Assembly (NCBI GenBank): GCA_937928195.1
Contig: CALEYZ010000105.1
Location: 1-6,888 of the forward strand
Source: an uncultured Limnohabitans sp.
GTDB lineage: Bacteria > Pseudomonadota > Gammaproteobacteria > Burkholderiales > Burkholderiaceae_C
DNA: 6,888 bases
Reading direction: 5' to 3'
The notes under the pieces are model-generated. The model was not told where the DNA came from. It was given only the letters and a program-made list of their open reading frames with translations, and did not search any database. How positions within the stretch are numbered: position 1 is the stretch's first letter; each line of letters starts with the position of its first letter. Positions 1 through 6,427 of the stretch are shown here, piece after piece. A program made the position numbers and the translations under genes.

Positions 1-923
1 AGGCGTGCAAAAATGCCCGCCACTTTGAGGTGACGCTGCAAGCCCATCCACTCCACCGCGCGGTAAAAGGCGCCAAAGTCTTGGTGCCAATCTTCGAAAT
101 CGAGCAACCCAGCTTTGCGGGCTTTTTCCCAATAGCGAATGGTGATGTCGAGCACAAAATCTTCTTCCCATGTGAGGAAGGCATCGCGCATGAGACTGGC
201 CACATCGTAGGTGACAGGGCCATACACCGCGTCTTGAAAATCCAACACGCCCAAAGCCGATGACGGTCCTGTGGGCATCATCAAATTGCGCGGCATGAAG
301 TCGCGGTGCACAAACACGGATGGCGCGGCCAAATTGCGTGCGACCAAGGCCTGAAACGTGCTGTCCAAGGTGCTGCGCATCTTGCCCTCTACCGTCAGGC
401 CACGGTGCTGCGTGAGGTACCAATCGGGGAACAAGCTCAGCTCTCGCTGGAGCAGGGCTTCATCGTAGGGCGGCAATAGGCCAGGTTTGGAAGACAACTG
501 CCACGCGATCAGCGCATCAACGGCTTGCATGTACAGGCCATGATTGGCCTGTGGGTTCTGAGGGTCGATGGCCGCCATCATGGTTTTGTCGCCCAAATCG
601 GTGAGCAACATGAAGCCTTGAGGCGCGTCCCAGGCCAAGACCTCTGGCGCTTTCAAGCCCGCCGCTTGCATCAGCTTGGCCACTTTGACAAAAGGCTCGC
701 AATTTTCTTTGTCAGGCGGCGCGTCCATCACGATCAGGCTGGCGCCTGACTTGCTGTCAACCCGCAAATACCGACGAAAACTGGCGTCTGCGGAGGCGAT
801 GCGCAAAGTGTGCGGCAACACACCCTGTGGCGCGGCCAATGACTGAAGCCACGCCTCGCAGGCCAACTGACGCTGTGGGTCGGCCCAAGGCACATTGGCG
901 TTTGATGTCTGATCCGAATTCAA
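1..923 (-). CDS. amgK: AmgK-like N-acetylmuramate/N-acetylglucosamine kinase, aminoglycoside phosphotransferase fold (3' end cut by window)
   Basis: The reading frame is open from a TTG at 923 down to base 1, giving about 307 residues with no stop, so the C-terminus lies outside the window. The kinase signature is clear: the catalytic loop HRDFMPRN at residues 206-213 (base D208, metal-binding N213) and the metal-binding DFQD at 228-231, followed by GPVTYDVASL. The N-terminal lobe has ASADASFRRY near residue 44, where nucleotide binding is expected. AmgK phosphorylates the anomeric carbon of MurNAc/GlcNAc in the peptidoglycan-recycling bypass that ends in UDP-MurNAc, with MurU as the next enzyme. 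In Pseudomonas putida amgK lies beside lptD, as here, which supports the name over a generic phosphotransferase. No in-frame ATG occurs before residue 66, so a non-ATG start is required. TTG 923 has GGA/GAG purines just upstream; GTG 893 is the alternative and lacks a visible ribosome-binding site. Confidence 0.85.
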   Translation of the reverse strand, partial: MNSDQTSNANVPWADPQRQLACEAWLQSLAAPQGVLPHTLRIASADASFRRYLRVDSKSGASLIVMDAPPDKENCEPFVKVAKLMQAAGLKAPEVLAWDAPQGFMLLTDLGDKTMMAAIDPQNPQANHGLYMQAVDALIAWQLSSKPGLLPPYDEALLQRELSLFPDWYLTQHRGLTVEGKMRSTLDSTFQALVARNLAAPSVFVHRDFMPRNLMMPTGPSSALGVLDFQDAVYGPVTYDVASLMRDAFLTWEEDFVLDITIRYWEKARKAGLLDFEDWHQDFGAFYRAVEWMGLQRHLKVAGIFAR

Positions 924-951
924 GGTCTCATTCCAAGTAAAAAAAGGACGG
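921..951 (-). repeat. Left arm of an imperfect inverted repeat: amgK translation leader
   Basis: Read on the minus strand, this arm is CCGTCCT, a T-rich spacer, GGAATGAGA, then CCTTG, which is the amgK start. The lptD leader at 1021-1046 shows the same order on the plus strand. Within it, ATG AGA CCT TGA (931-920) forms a three-codon mini-ORF whose stop overlaps the TTG start. Confidence 0.5.
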
Positions 952-965
952 CAAATGGCGCCCTG

Positions 966-985
966 TCACATTGTGTGATCCACAC
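966..985. repeat. Two overlapping inverted repeats sharing a central arm
   Basis: TCACA-TTG-TGTGA (966-978) is a perfect 5-bp dyad. GTGTG-ATC-CACAC (973-985) is a second perfect 5-bp dyad. They share the middle TGTG arm, so the sequence alternates CACA / TGTG / CACA. This could be an operator for a dimeric regulator bound in two registers, or a switchable stem in RNA. The function is inferred only. Confidence 0.45.
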
Positions 986-996
986 GGGCAGCACTC

Positions 997-1009
997 ATGG
1001 ATAATCCAT
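997..1009. repeat. Inverted repeat ATGGAT-A-ATCCAT over the possible lptD -10 box
   Basis: This is a perfect 6-bp dyad with a single central base. It encloses the -10-like GATAAT at 1000-1005 and lies about 35-47 bp upstream of the lptD start codon. A regulator bound here would block that promoter if the -10 assignment is right. A dyad this short can also arise by chance. Confidence 0.35.
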
Positions 1010-1020
1010 TCTACAAACAC

Positions 1021-1046
1021 CCGTCCTACCGGATGAGAGCCCCTTG
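1021..1046 (+). repeat. Right arm of an imperfect inverted repeat: lptD translation leader
   Basis: This arm reads CCGTCCT, ACC, GGATGAGA, GCCC, CTTG, ending at the TTG start of lptD (1044). It resembles the amgK leader on the opposite strand apart from a shorter spacer and a few inserted C/G bases. ATG AGA GCC CCT TGA (1033-1047) makes a four-codon mini-ORF whose stop overlaps the TTG start. The purine run GGATGAGAG also serves as the likely Shine-Dalgarno sequence. Confidence 0.5.
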
Positions 1047-3467
1047 AAGACCACCCACCTATTTCAGAAACAAAAGCTTGCACAAGCCCTGACTTTGTGC
1101 GGGCTGCTGCTATGGCAACTGTCCAGTCTTGCCCAAGAAAAGGGGGCTGTGGCAAACGCCCAAGCAGACAAACCAGCGTCGGGTGTGGTTCTTCAAAACA
1201 GCCTCCGTTTGGAAGAAAAGATCTCGGACCTTGAACGCAAACAGTCCCCTGTGTTCGTCTCGGGTCAGCGCATCGACGCTCGGCCCGACCTCGACTTGGT
1301 GGTTGAAGGCGATGCCAGTTTGCGCAAGCAAGGCCTCACCGTGCGTGCGCAACGGATTGAATACGATCAATCGCAAGACACCCTCAAAGCACAAGGCCAA
1401 GTCAAAATCACGCGCGAAGGCAATGTGTTTGAAGGTCCCACGTTGAATTTGCAAGCTGACTCGTTTCAAGGCAAGTTCTTGCAACCCTCTTATTCCCTGC
1501 TCAAAGGCGGCGGTCATGGAGAAGCGTCTGGAATTGAGTTCATCGACGCGCAACGCGCTGTCGTTCGCAATGCCACTTACACCACTTGCGCGCGCGTGCC
1601 GGGCCCCAGCTGGTTGCCAGAGTGGGTGCTCAAAGCGGCCAGTCTGCAGGTCAACGAAGAAGACAACACCATCCAGGCCAAAGACCTGCAACTGCGCTTC
1701 AAAGACGTGCCCATCTTGGCAGCCCCGTCTTTGACCTTTCCCTTGAACAATGCCAGACAGTCCGGTTTGTTAGCCCCGCTGATTGGCATTGACACGGTCA
1801 GCGGCATTGAGGTGTCTTCGCCCTATTACTGGAACATTGCGCCCAACCGCGACGCCACCCTGACCACCACGGTCATGAGCAAACGGGGCGTAGCGCTTGA
1901 CTCAGAGTTCCGTTACCTGGAAGCAGACAGTCAGGGTCAGGCACGGCTGAACGTGATGCCCCACGACACACTTCGCCAGCAATCACGTTGGGGTATGTCA
2001 GCACAGCACATTGGCGGCATTGACACCGGCAACAGCGTGTTGGGCCGTCTGGGCGTGAATGTCAATTTAAACCGTGTCAGTGACGACAACTACTGGCGAG
2101 ACTTTCCGCGCGCAGGCTTGTCTTTGACACAACGGCTGTTGCCTGCCTCTGGCAGTGTTTACTGGGGACAAGGTGATTGGACCCTGATGACGCAGGTCTT
2201 GAAATTTCAAACCTTGCAAGACATCAGCTCCCCCATCACGCCACCCTACGACCGATCGCCCCAAGTCTTGGCGCGTTACAACAAGTGGGATGTTCAAGGT
2301 TTCGATCTTGGCTTCACGGCAGACACCACCCGCTTTGAAGCCGACTACAGCCAGATCCCGGGTGGCACCAGCGCCATTTTGCGAAATGGCCAACGCAGCT
2401 ATGCCGCCGCGCAAATCAGCCATCCTTGGCTCAAGCCTTGGGGCTTTGTGATTCCCAAAATTCAACTGCACGGCACACGCTACCAATTGGACTCACCTTT
2501 GGCCAACGGACAATCTGAAAGCAACCGCTTGTTGCCCACCTTCAGCTTGGACACTGGTTTGGTTTATGAGCGCGACGCATCTTTCTTTGGCCGAGGACTT
2601 CGTCAAACACTCGAGCCTCGCGCTTTTTTCGTACGCACCCCCTACAAGGATCAAAGTCAACTGCCCAGCTACGACAGCGGCGCCACCGACTTCAACCTCA
2701 CCACGGTCTATTCAGAAAACCCCTACGTGGGCCAAGACCGAATTGCTGACAACAATTTGGTCACCTTGGGCGTGAACAGCCGTTTGTTTGATGCCAACAC
2801 CGGCGCCGAATTGGCGCGCTTTGGCGTCGCGCAGCGCTATCGCTTTTCCGATCAATTGGTGCGCTTGCCGGGTGAGTTGCCTGTGGCATCTGGTTTCAGT
2901 GACATTTTGTTGGGTGCAGGTCTGCGCTGGGACAATCGTTGGACCTTTGACTCCACTTTGCAGTTCGATGCGCAAACCCATCGCACCACTCGAACCACAC
3001 TCACCACCCGTTTCAACCCCAGCCCTTACCGCGTCTTCAACACGGCCTATCGACTGACGCGTGACCAAAGCGAGCAAATTGACCTTGGCTGGCAATGGCC
3101 CTTGCGCGACTTTTCCTTTGGTAACGCAGACGCATCGCAGGTTCAAGCGCTGGCCCCGGGGCAAGGCTTGGGCGCCGACCGCTGGTACAGCGTCGGCCGC
3201 ATGAACTTCAGTTTGAAAGACCGCAAAATGGTCGACACCCTGTTGGGCTTTGAGTACGACGCTGGTTGCTGGTTAGGCCGCGTCGTTTACGAACGTTTGC
3301 AAAGTACCACCAGCAGCTCTCGCAGCCGAATTTTGTTCCAGCTAGAGTTTGTGGGTTTGGCACGCGTTGGCTCCAGCCCCCTGAAAACATTGCGCGACAA
3401 TATCCCCCGTTACCAATATCTCCGAGAAGACTTGGCGCCCACCAGCAGATTCACCACATATGACTAA
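1044..3467 (+). CDS. lptD: LPS-assembly protein LptD (outer-membrane LPS translocon)
   Basis: LptD forms the beta-barrel of the outer-membrane LptD-LptE complex that places lipopolysaccharide in the outer leaflet. The 807-residue length fits the family. Residues 1-30 form a signal peptide (basic start, hydrophobic 15-27, cleavage expected after SSLA). An OstA/LptA-like periplasmic domain follows at about 68-165 (VVEGDASLRKQGLTVRAQRIEYD, repeated beta strands). The barrel spans about 235-775 and includes the family motifs LEPRAFF at 523-529 and YSENPYVGQDRI at 556-567. The mature protein has only two cysteines, C182 and C742. These match the E. coli C173-C725 positions; a C31 equivalent and the paired second C-terminal cysteine are absent. 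The start is TTG: the in-frame stop at 1002-1004 and the lack of any in-frame ATG before residue 277 leave no better choice. The gene overlaps surA by 8 bp, and surA helps fold LptD. Confidence 0.96.
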   Translation: MKTTHLFQKQKLAQALTLCGLLLWQLSSLAQEKGAVANAQADKPASGVVLQNSLRLEEKISDLERKQSPVFVSGQRIDARPDLDLVVEGDASLRKQGLTVRAQRIEYDQSQDTLKAQGQVKITREGNVFEGPTLNLQADSFQGKFLQPSYSLLKGGGHGEASGIEFIDAQRAVVRNATYTTCARVPGPSWLPEWVLKAASLQVNEEDNTIQAKDLQLRFKDVPILAAPSLTFPLNNARQSGLLAPLIGIDTVSGIEVSSPYYWNIAPNRDATLTTTVMSKRGVALDSEFRYLEADSQGQARLNVMPHDTLRQQSRWGMSAQHIGGIDTGNSVLGRLGVNVNLNRVSDDNYWRDFPRAGLSLTQRLLPASGSVYWGQGDWTLMTQVLKFQTLQDISSPITPPYDRSPQVLARYNKWDVQGFDLGFTADTTRFEADYSQIPGGTSAILRNGQRSYAAAQISHPWLKPWGFVIPKIQLHGTRYQLDSPLANGQSESNRLLPTFSLDTGLVYERDASFFGRGLRQTLEPRAFFVRTPYKDQSQLPSYDSGATDFNLTTVYSENPYVGQDRIADNNLVTLGVNSRLFDANTGAELARFGVAQRYRFSDQLVRLPGELPVASGFSDILLGAGLRWDNRWTFDSTLQFDAQTHRTTRTTLTTRFNPSPYRVFNTAYRLTRDQSEQIDLGWQWPLRDFSFGNADASQVQALAPGQGLGADRWYSVGRMNFSLKDRKMVDTLLGFEYDAGCWLGRVVYERLQSTTSSSRSRILFQLEFVGLARVGSSPLKTLRDNIPRYQYLREDLAPTSRFTTYD

Positions 3468-4860
3468 CTCTTTTTGTTTGAATGCACGAAAGCCCCTAGC
3501 TAGCCCGCACCACCATGCGGTGCACAGCAAATTGATGCATGCTCTGATCAGCCTGGGTTTGGGCCTCAGCTTGTTGGCCGTTTCGAGTCAAGCCAACACC
3601 GCCCATGCACAAGGCCCTGCCAAGGCAAGGCCTGCTGACTTTATCGTAGCGGTGGTCAACTCTGAGCCCATTACCAACAACGAAGTTCAAAACCTCAAGC
3701 TTCGCTTAGAAAAACAAGCGGCACCCGGCAGCCCTGCGCCGAGCGGCAAAGCCCTGACGCAGCAAGCACTTGATCAGTTGATCAATGAAAAGGCCCAACT
3801 CCAACAAGCCCGCGACAACGGCATTCGCATCGATGACGCCGAGGTGGACCAAACAGAAGCCACCATTGCTCGCCAAAACCAGGTGTCCAAAGAGGAGTTG
3901 TACAAACGCGTTGCCAGCGAAGGTTTAAGCGTGTCTGCTTTTCGAGAACAGCTCCGCAACCAACTCATGATCGGCCGCCTGCGCGAGCGTGAGGTCGACA
4001 ATCGCGCGCGCGTTTCAGACACCGATGTTGAGCAATTTATTCAGACCCAGCAAGCGGGAAAGCCTGCTGCGGCCACCCCCATTGATTTGAATTTGGCGAT
4101 GATTTTGGTCGCCGTGCCGGAGAATGCGTCTGACAAAGAATTGGCAGCTTTGCAAGCCAAGGCCCTGGAAATTTCGAAGCGTGCCAAGGCAGGTGAGAAC
4201 TTCGCAACGCTAGCATCCACCCTCTCGCAAGCAACTGACAAAGGCGCCAACGGCGGCGAAATGGGTTTGCGTCCAGCCGATCGTTATCCCACGTTGTTTG
4301 TAGACAGCACCCAAAACTTAAGCAGAGGCGACATTTCTGAACCCGTTCGCTCTGGTGCCGGCTTCCACATTTTGAAGGTGCTTGATAAGAAACAAAGTGA
4401 ACTGAGCAGCGCCATGATCGTTCAAACGCGCGCGCGACACATTCTGCTGCGTCTCAGCAATGACTTGAATGAAACAGCGGCACGTAATCGCTTACTTACT
4501 TACAAACAACGTATCCAAGCGGGCTCTGATTTTGGCGATTTAGCACGCCAGTTCTCACAGGACGGTAGTGCGCAGACCGGAGGTGATCTTGGCTGGGCCA
4601 GCCCTGGGCAATTTGTGCCTGAGTTTGAAGAAGTCATGGCCCGCCTGCGCCCAGGCCAAATCAGTGATCCCTTGGTTTCGCGATTTGGTGTGCACTTGAT
4701 TCAGGTGATGGAGCGTCGAGACGTTCCTTTGACTTTGCGCGAGCAGCGTGAGATGGTTCGCAACCAATTGCGCGAAAAGAAAATTGACGAAATGTATTCA
4801 GCTTGGGTTGAAGAATTGCGCGGCCGCGCTTACGTTGAATTGCGCGATCCCCCCCAATGA
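3460..4860 (+). CDS. surA: Periplasmic chaperone / peptidyl-prolyl isomerase SurA
   Basis: SurA escorts unfolded outer-membrane proteins, LptD among them, to the BAM complex. Its domains are a signal region (hydrophobic 28-42, cleavage expected after AHA at 50), the SurA N-domain (about 60-195, starting FIVAVVNSEPITNNEV), parvulin domain P1 (about 208-308), parvulin domain P2 (about 322-418) and a C-terminal helix that completes the chaperone core. P2 keeps the parvulin core: H327 in ARHILL, GGDLGW at 374-379 and FGVHLI with H412. P1 has lost one core histidine (AMIL at 213-216 where SHIL is usual) and the W of MGW, so it is probably catalytically weak. The ATG at 3460 overlaps the lptD stop, which suggests coupled translation, but it gives an unusually long n-region. 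GTG 3520 and ATG 3535 are alternatives; none has a good ribosome-binding site. The gene ends in a 4-bp ATGA overlap with rsmA. Confidence 0.95.
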   Translation: MTNSFCLNARKPLASPHHHAVHSKLMHALISLGLGLSLLAVSSQANTAHAQGPAKARPADFIVAVVNSEPITNNEVQNLKLRLEKQAAPGSPAPSGKALTQQALDQLINEKAQLQQARDNGIRIDDAEVDQTEATIARQNQVSKEELYKRVASEGLSVSAFREQLRNQLMIGRLREREVDNRARVSDTDVEQFIQTQQAGKPAAATPIDLNLAMILVAVPENASDKELAALQAKALEISKRAKAGENFATLASTLSQATDKGANGGEMGLRPADRYPTLFVDSTQNLSRGDISEPVRSGAGFHILKVLDKKQSELSSAMIVQTRARHILLRLSNDLNETAARNRLLTYKQRIQAGSDFGDLARQFSQDGSAQTGGDLGWASPGQFVPEFEEVMARLRPGQISDPLVSRFGVHLIQVMERRDVPLTLREQREMVRNQLREKKIDEMYSAWVEELRGRAYVELRDPPQ

Positions 4861-5612
4861 AGCACATTCCACGCAAGCGCTTCGGTCAGCACTTTTTATC
4901 CGACGGCGGCATCATTGATGCCATCGTCGATGCCATTGCCCCGCAGCCCGGCCAACCCATGGTCGAGATTGGCCCCGGCTTGGCAGCACTCACTCAACCC
5001 TTGGTTGAACGTTTAGGGCATCTCACCGTCATTGAGCTAGACCGGGATTTGGCGTTGCGCTTGCGCCTCCACAAGCAGCTCACTGTGGTGGAATCGGATG
5101 TTTTGAAGGTCGATTTCACGGCATTGGCCGAAGGCAAAAAACTGCGCGTGGTGGGCAATTTGCCTTACAACATTTCCACACCGATCTTGTTTCATTTGCT
5201 TGAACATGTTGCCGTTATTGAAGACCAACACTTCATGTTGCAAAAAGAAGTAATTGACCGGATGGTGGCCTCACCGGCCACTTCAGATTACGGTCGTTTG
5301 TCGGTCATGTTGCAATGGCGCTATGCAATGGAGAATGTGCTCTTTGTGCCACCCGAAAGCTTTGATCCACCGCCGCGTGTGGACAGTGCCGTTGTTCGAA
5401 TGGTGCCGCATACAGCACCCGCGCCCATCGAGCCCAAGCTCTTAGAAAAGTTGGTTCAAGTGGCTTTTAGTCAACGCCGAAAATTGCTGCGCCATACCCT
5501 AGGGGCCTGGCTGACGGAGAGAAATTTTGGCGGCACCTTTGACGTACAACGCCGTGCTGAAGAAGTGCCTGTTGAGGAGTACCTCAACTTGGCAATGGCA
5601 TTGAACGCTTAA
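4857..5612 (+). CDS. rsmA: 16S rRNA (adenine1518-N6/adenine1519-N6)-dimethyltransferase RsmA (KsgA)
   Basis: RsmA uses S-adenosylmethionine to dimethylate two adjacent adenines in helix 45 of 16S rRNA, a late check in 30S subunit assembly; loss confers kasugamycin resistance. The 251 residues are slightly shorter than typical homologues (about 265-275) but hold every motif: RKRFGQHFL at 6-14, the SAM-binding motif I EIGPGLAALT at 37-46, the acidic ELDRDLA at 60-66, the catalytic NLPY at 101-104, MLQKEV at 127-132, and the substrate-side PPESFDPPPRVDSAV at 165-179. FSQRRKLLRHTL at 204-215 marks the C-terminal helical domain. The start ATG overlaps the surA stop as ATGA with no separate Shine-Dalgarno sequence, so translation is probably coupled to surA. 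It is the last gene of the operon; the terminator begins 30 bp after the stop. Confidence 0.97.
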   Translation: MKHIPRKRFGQHFLSDGGIIDAIVDAIAPQPGQPMVEIGPGLAALTQPLVERLGHLTVIELDRDLALRLRLHKQLTVVESDVLKVDFTALAEGKKLRVVGNLPYNISTPILFHLLEHVAVIEDQHFMLQKEVIDRMVASPATSDYGRLSVMLQWRYAMENVLFVPPESFDPPPRVDSAVVRMVPHTAPAPIEPKLLEKLVQVAFSQRRKLLRHTLGAWLTERNFGGTFDVQRRAEEVPVEEYLNLAMALNA

Positions 5613-5642
5613 GTACTTTTTAAACAAACCCATTTCCAAATG

Positions 5643-5681
5643 AAAAAACGGTGCAAGCCCAAAGGCCTGCACCGTTTTTTT
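5643..5681. terminator. Bidirectional intrinsic terminator between rsmA and the barstar gene
   Basis: AAAAAACGGTGCA (5643-5655) pairs with TGCACCGTTTTTT (5668-5680). After one A/C mismatch, GCC (5657-5659) pairs with GGC (5664-5666) around a CAAA loop. A seven-T run (5675-5681) follows on the plus strand, and the matching A-run gives a six-U tract on the minus strand. It lies between the convergent rsmA stop (5612) and the barstar-gene stop (5698), so it can end both transcripts. Confidence 0.92.
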
Positions 5682-5697
5682 ATTCGCCAACTTGCGA

Positions 5698-6309
5698 TTA
5701 AGCTGCTGCCAACCAGTAACCCGCATTGAAGGGGCTGCTCATGCGCAAAGCCAAGGGCGATACGTCCACCAACTTGTCTGTGGGCATTTTTTCGCCTTCT
5801 TCAGCCGCCATTTCCAAGCCATCAGCGTCCAGCTCGGGTGTGCTGTCTGCCAATTTTTCAGCGCCGGCTGTGGCCGCACGGGCCACGGAGAAAGAGTAGA
5901 AGCAACGGAAAGGCACCTTGCGATCACCCCAGTAGTCGGCCGTATCACGGAAGATGTCCAACAGTTGCTCGCGTGCTTCTTTGTCAAACTTGGCATTGGC
6001 TGGAATCTGCTCCAAGACCACAATGAAACCAGGCTGAGGGCCAGACTTGTGCAATGGATCTGTCATGCAGTCATACAAAGCATCGAAGTTCTTACCGAAA
6101 TGCGTGGGCAATGTGAACTGCGCTGCAATCAGGTCCAAAACGTCTTGTTTGCTTTGTGCCTTTGACAAATTGGCGTACAAGAAATGCTGACCCAAGCCTT
6201 GAGCCGCCTCTTGCAAATCGTTCACACGAAATGCACGAATCGACTGGACGATGTTCGTCCGCACACCTTTCAATGGTGTTTCTTGGTCCTGTCGAATTGG
6301 CTTGTCCAT
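5698..6309 (-). CDS. Barstar-family ribonuclease inhibitor with C-terminal extension
   Basis: Barstar binds barnase-type ribonucleases in the cytoplasm and blocks their active site. Residues about 42-140 of this 203-residue protein form the barstar domain. LPTHFGKNFDALYDCMTD (67-84) aligns with barstar LPEYYGENLDALWDCLTG, keeping the barnase-contact aspartates D35 and D39 as D76 and D80, with W38 as Y79 and Y29 as H70. LLDIFRDT (116-123) matches LQVFREA, with E76 replaced by D122. Barstar is about 90 residues, so this one has about 40 extra at the N-terminus and about 63 at the C-terminus, the latter acidic near 159-173 and ending in YWLAAA. There is no signal peptide, as expected for a cytoplasmic inhibitor. 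ATG 6309 is preferred because GAG-rich purines lie about 7 bp upstream; GTG 6321 would add four residues. The gene follows the ribonuclease gene on the same strand after 118 bp, so the pair is probably co-transcribed. Confidence 0.88.
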   Translation of the reverse strand: MDKPIRQDQETPLKGVRTNIVQSIRAFRVNDLQEAAQGLGQHFLYANLSKAQSKQDVLDLIAAQFTLPTHFGKNFDALYDCMTDPLHKSGPQPGFIVVLEQIPANAKFDKEAREQLLDIFRDTADYWGDRKVPFRCFYSFSVARAATAGAEKLADSTPELDADGLEMAAEEGEKMPTDKLVDVSPLALRMSSPFNAGYWLAAA

Positions 6310-6427
6310 CGCCGTTCTCACTCTCTTATTTTTTAAAACCAGCCTTGTGGGCTTTTATTGACAAACACCGAGCGTCTGCATGCAAACACTCTTCTCTTGA
6401 TTCATTTCAAACCACAGTGCAAGCCTG
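6310..6427 (-). other. Intergenic spacer between the ribonuclease and inhibitor genes
   Basis: This 118-bp AT-leaning spacer has no ORF of its own. It holds the inhibitor's purine-rich ribosome-binding region (about 6317-6325). It also has a weak stem AGCC/GGCT (6341-6344 with 6350-6353) flanked by A and T runs, and a poorly spaced TTGCAT (6385-6380) / CAATAA (6360-6355) promoter-like pair with a 19-bp gap. None of these is convincing enough to call as a promoter or terminator. Confidence 0.35.

Larger units (their letters stand above)
924..1043. promoter_or_regulatory. Divergent amgK/lptD intergenic control region
   Basis: This is the only non-coding DNA between the two divergent starts, so it should hold the promoters of both amgK and the lptD operon. 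I see no convincing -35/-10 pair for either strand. GATAAT at 1000-1005 resembles a -10 box for lptD, but no -35 box sits 16-18 bp upstream; TTGTGT at 971-976 is 23 bp away. Three short dyads lie in the middle (966-978, 973-985 and 997-1009), and the third overlaps the -10-like box, which would suit an operator. No match to the sigma-E consensus was visible, although lptD and surA are sigma-E targets in E. coli. Confidence 0.5.

Noticed and set aside
1110..1691. 193-aa open frame on the minus strand inside lptD
   Set aside because: It is antisense to the well-conserved N-terminal half of lptD, has no recognisable motif, and is a typical shadow of a GC-biased gene.
2067..2486. 139-aa open frame on the minus strand inside lptD
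   Set aside because: It is a shadow of the LptD barrel coding sequence with no ribosome-binding site or family resemblance.
4003..4013. CGCGCGCG runs in surA (also near 1589 and 4427)
   Set aside because: They encode Arg/Ala codons in conserved frame and are expected from codon bias; no sign of a functional repeat.
5692..6165. 157-aa open frame on the plus strand after the terminator
   Set aside because: It is antisense to the barstar-family gene, whose minus-strand frame shows clear family motifs; the plus-strand translation shows none.
6310..6321. GTG 6321 as start of the barstar homologue
   Set aside because: The purine-rich ribosome-binding region abuts the GTG directly, while it is properly spaced from ATG 6309.
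6378..6385. TGCATGCA palindrome in the ribonuclease/inhibitor spacer
   Set aside because: An 8-bp palindrome is expected by chance at this scale, and nothing near it suggests an operator.
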